Below are positions 59,987 to 64,000 of a DNA stretch of 64,000 nt, in pieces (the first letter of the stretch is position 1; each line of letters begins with the position of its first letter). Origin of the DNA: Ignelater luminosus (lineage: Eukaryota > Arthropoda > Insecta > Coleoptera > Elateridae); assembly GCA_011009095.1 (NCBI GenBank), contig VTPC01091236.1:597147-661146 (forward strand). Reading direction: 5' to 3'. The position numbers and the translations under genes are program-made. Under the pieces are notes generated by a model that saw only the letters and a list, made by a program, of their open reading frames with translations, was not told the origin of the DNA and searched no databases.

Positions 59987-60013
59987 TTGTGCTAGTCCTC
60001 ACATAAATATATA

Positions 60014-60260
60014 CAGGGTGTTTCTAAAAACTGTGTCCCATTTTGTTGAAATTTGATTTGTTCAAATATGATACCGTCTTCTTGTTATTAGTGTAGCCAG
60101 TACATTCCAGGCTACTTGGATATTTATTTCTAATTCTTTCCCTGTAAACTTTTTCTAAAGTTCGGTACCATAATTAGATTATTGGCTATTTGTTTTTCTA
60201 CGAAAAAGTTATACTTTCCATGTTTCGAAAAAACTGCACCGTTTGCCAGAAAAACGTAAT
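60014..60260 (+). mobile_element. Solo end of a Tc1/mariner-type element
   Basis: 'acagggtgtttctaaaaac' at about 60015, next to TA, is a typical terminus of this superfamily. No partner end or transposase is found, so the inner limit is approximate. Confidence 0.4.
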
Positions 60261-60973
60261 TCTAATTCTTATCCTGATACTGATTCGATGTTAATAAATT
60301 TTGTTTTAGTGTTTCCGATACGGATTCCGGTTGCACTGTTTTTGATCTTGATGATTCCGATTCGGCTTTTTTCAGTTTCTGATTCTAACCCCTCTCATTT
60401 ATTGTCCATTCCTATGAATTAAATAGTTTATTGAGATTTTACAATTTTAGAACTGCGATATCAGCAAGCAAAGAAATAGTTTGGTTATTAATGGTATGTT
60501 ACACAAGAAGTTCACACAGAGAAGAACAAACCAATTCATCTACGTCAGACTGAAAGAAAACCCATCGAGAATTCATAAAACCTCGAAGTTTTCTATGTTT
60601 ACTAGGTACCTGCCTTCCATAAATTCCTCTTTATAATATGTAAACTTAAATAAACTACAAATGTGGTGTACACGAAGTTCTTTATTGAACTATCGACGAG
60701 CTATTCTGGTTTGCCATTGAACACAAAAGGGCATTAGGTATTACCGTGTATTACTAATACAATTGTCAAGCTAACACTAAATCTAAATCTAACATAAATG
60801 GTTCTTAGAGCTGAATTTACAGAAAGTTTCCTTCAGGAAAAAAACGTAACCCTAAAACTAATATTTATAGTATGTTTCAAACAAAGATTTAACACAATAT
60901 AACAATTATAATAGTCTTAGTCTGGTGTAGCAGTTTAATATTCTTCCATTTAAAACTCGACCCTAAGTTTCAG
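60261..60973. other. AT-rich spacer, no gene seen
   Basis: No supported feature. It could be intronic if the exon at 60974 is real. Confidence 0.35.
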
Positions 60974-61204
60974 AAAAGTTTGTCAAATTTCAATCAAAAT
61001 ACAGAAGTTCCTTCCGAAACAAGTGTTCGCAGTTCCGGAAGTGTGGTTGATCTAGATTCCATTCGGCGTTATGTTATTAATTTTGAATTTGAACCTAATA
61101 ATGTTGCTGACCGTTGCTCTGGAAATACGCCATTACAAGGCTATTCCAGCTCTCAAGCTTTGACGGACGTTTTCGATGACGATGCAATAACTGCAAATAC
61201 CTGA
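60974..61204 (+). CDS. Candidate terminal exon of an unknown gene
   Basis: GTTTCAG at 60967-60973 is a fair acceptor. The frame that follows encodes about 76 codons of non-repetitive, balanced composition (NFNQNTEVPSETSVRSSGS, VVDLDSIRRYVINFEFEP, QGYSSSQALTDVFDDDAI), ending in TGA at 61202-61204. AATAAA signals occur about 25-55 nt beyond. Nothing in the window upstream can be joined as a previous exon, so the gene would have a large intron reaching across the transposon-rich region, or this is the end of an unrecognised transposon gene. I do not recognise the sequence. Confidence 0.4.
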   Translation, partial: KSLSNFNQNTEVPSETSVRSSGSVVDLDSIRRYVINFEFEPNNVADRCSGNTPLQGYSSSQALTDVFDDDAITANT

Positions 61205-62289
61205 GCATAGTGACAACCAAAGGTTCGATAAATAAATAATTCATTTTCTTTATTAAAATAAATATAGGTTTAGATATCGTTAAACCGTAACTACTCCATC
61301 TTATCACCTGTTTTTATAGAATTAAAATGTGCAACTAAGGCTACAACAGTTTAGAGCGATTTTAATTTTTCAAATTCTTATCCGTGTTTGTCTATCCACG
61401 ACCAAAGTATGCGAATGAGATTTCTTAAGTTACTCGTAACATTTTGTAACGAAGTTACAATTATTTTCAGTTAATATTTATCATTGTAGGCATCTTTAAT
61501 AAATATTGAATTATTTTATTTCCAATTTAATTCTAAGCTAAGGGTTATAGTACCTAAGCAAATTTTCGCTTAATATTTTAACTTTTAACTTGAATACGTT
61601 TATTTTACATCTTATTTGTAACTTTAGATAGATTCTCACAACAAAGTAGCAAAAAAGTGACTAGAAATTGCAAAGAAGGAACTAAGAAGCGACCATAGCA
61701 TTTGTAAAAAAAAAACAAAAACCTTGATAAAATTAAACCCATTAACATAAATACAAAATTCATAAATAAATTAATATAAAATATTCGTGTTTTACTTCCA
61801 GCATCGTAAGTAGACTATTAATACATTGCTTTGCAGAACGTAACTTCATTTTACGCAGTGAGCACTGGTTGTTATTGACGACAGGACGTAAGTAGACTAC
61901 TTACTTACGCGTCTAGGGACGTAAGTGAAATTGTTTTCAATTTAACTACCATGACAACAAAGTAAAAGTAGTTTCTTCATATTAATTACTTTAATTGACA
62001 GATATAATCTTAACCTAGTTAGACGTCAAAAGTGAGTATTAAAAGAGTTTTTTAAACTATTAACTATAAATTAAAAGTATTAAAAAATACTAGAAGTGGC
62101 TCTGCCACCTCTAGGCCCTTGATTATCCGCTTTGCGCCGCTACGCTTGCGGCGCTCCGACTCTTTGAATGGCCTCCCTTTTGTTTACAGCCACTTCGTCC
62201 TCCAACACGACAACGTCAGCAGCTAAATGTGTGCCTTTCGCCGGCTTTGACTACAGGACATTTCTCAACAAAACTCGCTACCTCACCGC
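61205..62289. repeat. Spacer with short inverted repeats and a hairpin pair
   Basis: CGTAAGTAGACTA occurs at about 61805 and again near 61887, followed by its partial inverse 'acttacttacg'. At 62090-62154 are two hairpins: CTAGAAGTGGC with GCCACCTCTAG (one mismatch), and GCGCCGC with GCGGCGC. No gene is seen. Confidence 0.5.
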
Positions 62290-63120
62290 ACTTAACAATT
62301 AAAGTCCCATCTGGAATCTACCAGCCGTTCATGAGATACAGGATACCTGCCAAAAAAAAAACAAAATACGGTCGATCCTGCACACATCTTTTGCAAGCCT
62401 TTCCCCCCCACTACACCCGCCTACCAAAGTTCCATCTCTAGAGGATCAGCCGTTTCCGAGATGTATCTAAACTATTAAGCCTCGGGCTGGGCCCCCGAAC
62501 GGACCACCCCCCAGTTCGGGCTGCGCCTTTGAACGATGATGTCCGTATTCTTTCCAGGCGCTTCCCCTGCCACACCCAACAGTCCAAGTTCTATTTCTAC
62601 AGGACCAGCCGTTAATGGGATGCATGATATTGGGCAAGAAAACAAAAAAGAGTCGGCCCCGCACGCATTTTTTGAAAGACGTTCCTGTAGCATACTTAGC
62701 GACCCAAGTTCCATCTCTATAAACAAAAGATGGTCGGTTCCGCACACATCTTTTAAAAGCCATTCCCCCACCACACCTAAAGGTCCAAGTCCCATCTCGA
62801 TAGGGCCGACCTTTCCCGAAAACAAAATGTTTCCCAAAAACCAAAACACGATCGGGATGAAGGTGCATCGACGACGACGGACCACGGCGATGGACGACGA
62901 CCGCTTCGTCTACAAAAGCCAGAGGTGTGCATGATATGCGTGTAAAATTACAGCTCTCAGGAAATCGAAAAAAGTTTGTCTCTTTTTTGTCTTGCGTGCG
63001 GTGATTTGCATATCCTCGTCCCCGTCCTATTTTAAGGATTTAAAATTTTCGAGTTTTTCAACGAATTTTACGCGCGTCGGCGTATAAGTCGGACTATAAT
63101 CGGAATAATAATTTTTTTAC
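62290..63120 (+). repeat. Second copy of the 120-bp-unit composite repeat
   Basis: Units at 62290-62870 repeat 'aaagtcccatct', 'gataggg', poly-A and 'cgatcg' with spacings near 90-120 bp. The segment 62930-63120 ('gagtttttcaacgaatttta', 'tataatcggaataata') matches 2330-2540 in the first copy. Frames through the array (62467-62934) follow the repeat and are not genes. Confidence 0.85.
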
Positions 63121-63317
63121 TTACAAGACCCTTTCTCGTTTCCTGCTGATCGACCGACGCGACGCCGTCGTCTGGTTCGGTGTGGCCGCTTCCCAACCGC
63201 TCCCTAAATCGCGCGAACGAACAGAGCCCTGCTCGCGACTCCTGCGCCCCCTCCCGAAGGAGGAGTTTGGCGCAGAAGCGCGGACGCGATCCAGTTCTCT
63301 GAACAACTTTTAATATA
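63121..63317. other. GC-rich short stretch, no gene
   Basis: Local CpG-rich sequence ('cgaccgacgcgacgccgtcg', 'cgcgaacgaacag') after the composite repeat. It may be the outer part of that element, but the first copy has no equivalent. Confidence 0.3.
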
Positions 63318-63545
63318 CTCGGTGTCTCAAATCGAGTTGGATAGTATGGGTAACTGTCTTATTATTACAGTTGGCGCTTTGGTTAAATGGGCAATGCTGT
63401 GCAATTTTGCATGCTGATTCAGATTTTGGTTAGAAAAGTTTAAAATTCATAACCGATTAGCAATTATTCCGAAAAATGAAAATCGTGATTTTCTAAAAAG
63501 TCAAATATTTCCGTAATTTAAAAAGTTTTAACGTTGGCAAATTTC
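63318..63545 (+). mobile_element. Solo terminal arm of the 10124-12408 element family
   Basis: Shares 'tgctgattcagatttt', 'ttaaaattcataaccgatta', 'gcaattattcc' and 'tccgtaattta' with the left arm at 10124-10440, in the same orientation, starting after TA at 63316-63317. No other end lies within the window. Confidence 0.8.
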
Positions 63546-63909
63546 CGAATGCTGACACCTTATTCACGTAAGGCGGCGCTAGAAGTCAAAATTTAAAAAA
63601 AAATGTTTATGCAACCCATTTTGCTGCATGCTTTTATTTTCTTTCTATAGCTAACGTAGCAACAATTACGGACTACGGGTGCGAAAAATTTCTTGAACTA
63701 AAAGATTTGTGGAGGGTGCAGGTTAGTTGATAATGTTTACAATAGGTTCTCAGAAATAAGTCATAAAGTCTAACTTTGAAGTTTAAAAGGGATAATTTAT
63801 GGATTTCTTTGCATTTATTTTTCTGCAAGTTAATAAAGTTCGAGTTATTTCGAACGCAAAATTATGATTTTTAGATAATATGACAAAGTGTGGGATTACA
63901 CCTGGTATA
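63546..63909. other. AT-rich spacer
   Basis: No gene. 'ttacacctgg' at 63896-63905 is the inverse of the mariner terminus that begins at 63910. Confidence 0.4.
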
Positions 63910-64000
63910 CCAGGTGTATGCATAAGTTTTTTCCGGTTTAACTGAGAGATGGTGCCAGCGAAAAGTATGCAGCCCATTAATTTGACACAGACGCCATTTT
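63910..64000 (+). mobile_element. Start of another mariner, cut by the window edge
   Basis: CCAGGTGTATGCATAAG after TA (63908-63909), followed by a run of T and 'ccggtttaactgagagatgg', looks like a mariner terminus and leader. Its first 10 bases equal those of the Mos1-like copies, but the rest differs. The element continues beyond the window. Confidence 0.55.

Noticed and set aside
62467-62934. Frames of about 130 codons on both strands
   Set aside because: They lie in the second copy of the tandem array and mirror each other.

Overview
This window reads as a gene-poor, AT-rich stretch of an insect nuclear genome. The evidence is the repeat content: mauritiana-type and other mariners, other Tc1/mariner-superfamily elements with a WPARSPDL-type C-terminus, hAT and pogo transposons, R1-like and Jockey-like LINEs, MITEs flanked by TA, and very short (54-60 nt) GT-AG introns. 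A beetle-like genome would fit, but the order is an inference. There is no bacterial or organellar signal, and no tRNA, rRNA or CRISPR array that I can see.

The only convincing host genes are two paralogues on the minus strand, at 13810-14202 and 18221-18628. Each has two exons split by a tiny intron at the same place and phase. Each encodes a signal peptide, a basic RHRR site and a C-terminal domain with four cysteines spaced C-x8-C-x-C-x5-C. I do not recognise the family; they look like secreted peptide precursors and are the best candidate here for something undescribed. Two weaker host-gene candidates are a spliced small peptide at 5550-5770 (+) and a terminal exon at 60974-61204 (+).

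Region by region. 2030-3205 is a 120-bp-period tandem repeat with a unique segment; the same composite recurs at 62290-63120. 3304-4818 is a LINE fragment split by a Tc1/mariner-like relic. 6535-7435 is a MITE inside which a second MITE sits. 10124-12408 is a Tc1/mariner-like element with roughly 300-bp terminal inverted repeats. 15172-15990 is a decayed tyrosine recombinase of Crypton type. 16370-16985 is a GC-rich TCGGGC-type repeat, found again at 41536-42150, 44800-44975 and 45295-45535. 19258-20524 and 57906-59173 are two nearly identical Mos1-like mariners that share a deletion of the first catalytic Asp. 20970-24920 is a degenerate tandem array, into which a long-TIR transposon and then a nearly intact mariner (23267-24555) inserted. 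32958-37136 is an R1-like LINE interrupted by a MITE and by a mariner whose ORF is open but lacks two catalytic residues. 39911-42900 holds transposase relics and a Jockey-like LINE. 47704-48976 is a pogo-like transposase with single-base frameshifts. 52445-57697 holds two different hAT elements only 17 bp apart. The window ends in a solo long TIR and the beginning of another mariner.

Apart from the peptide pair, the genes do not form a pathway. The window is a layered record of transposon insertions, and most coding sequence in it is decayed transposase or reverse transcriptase.
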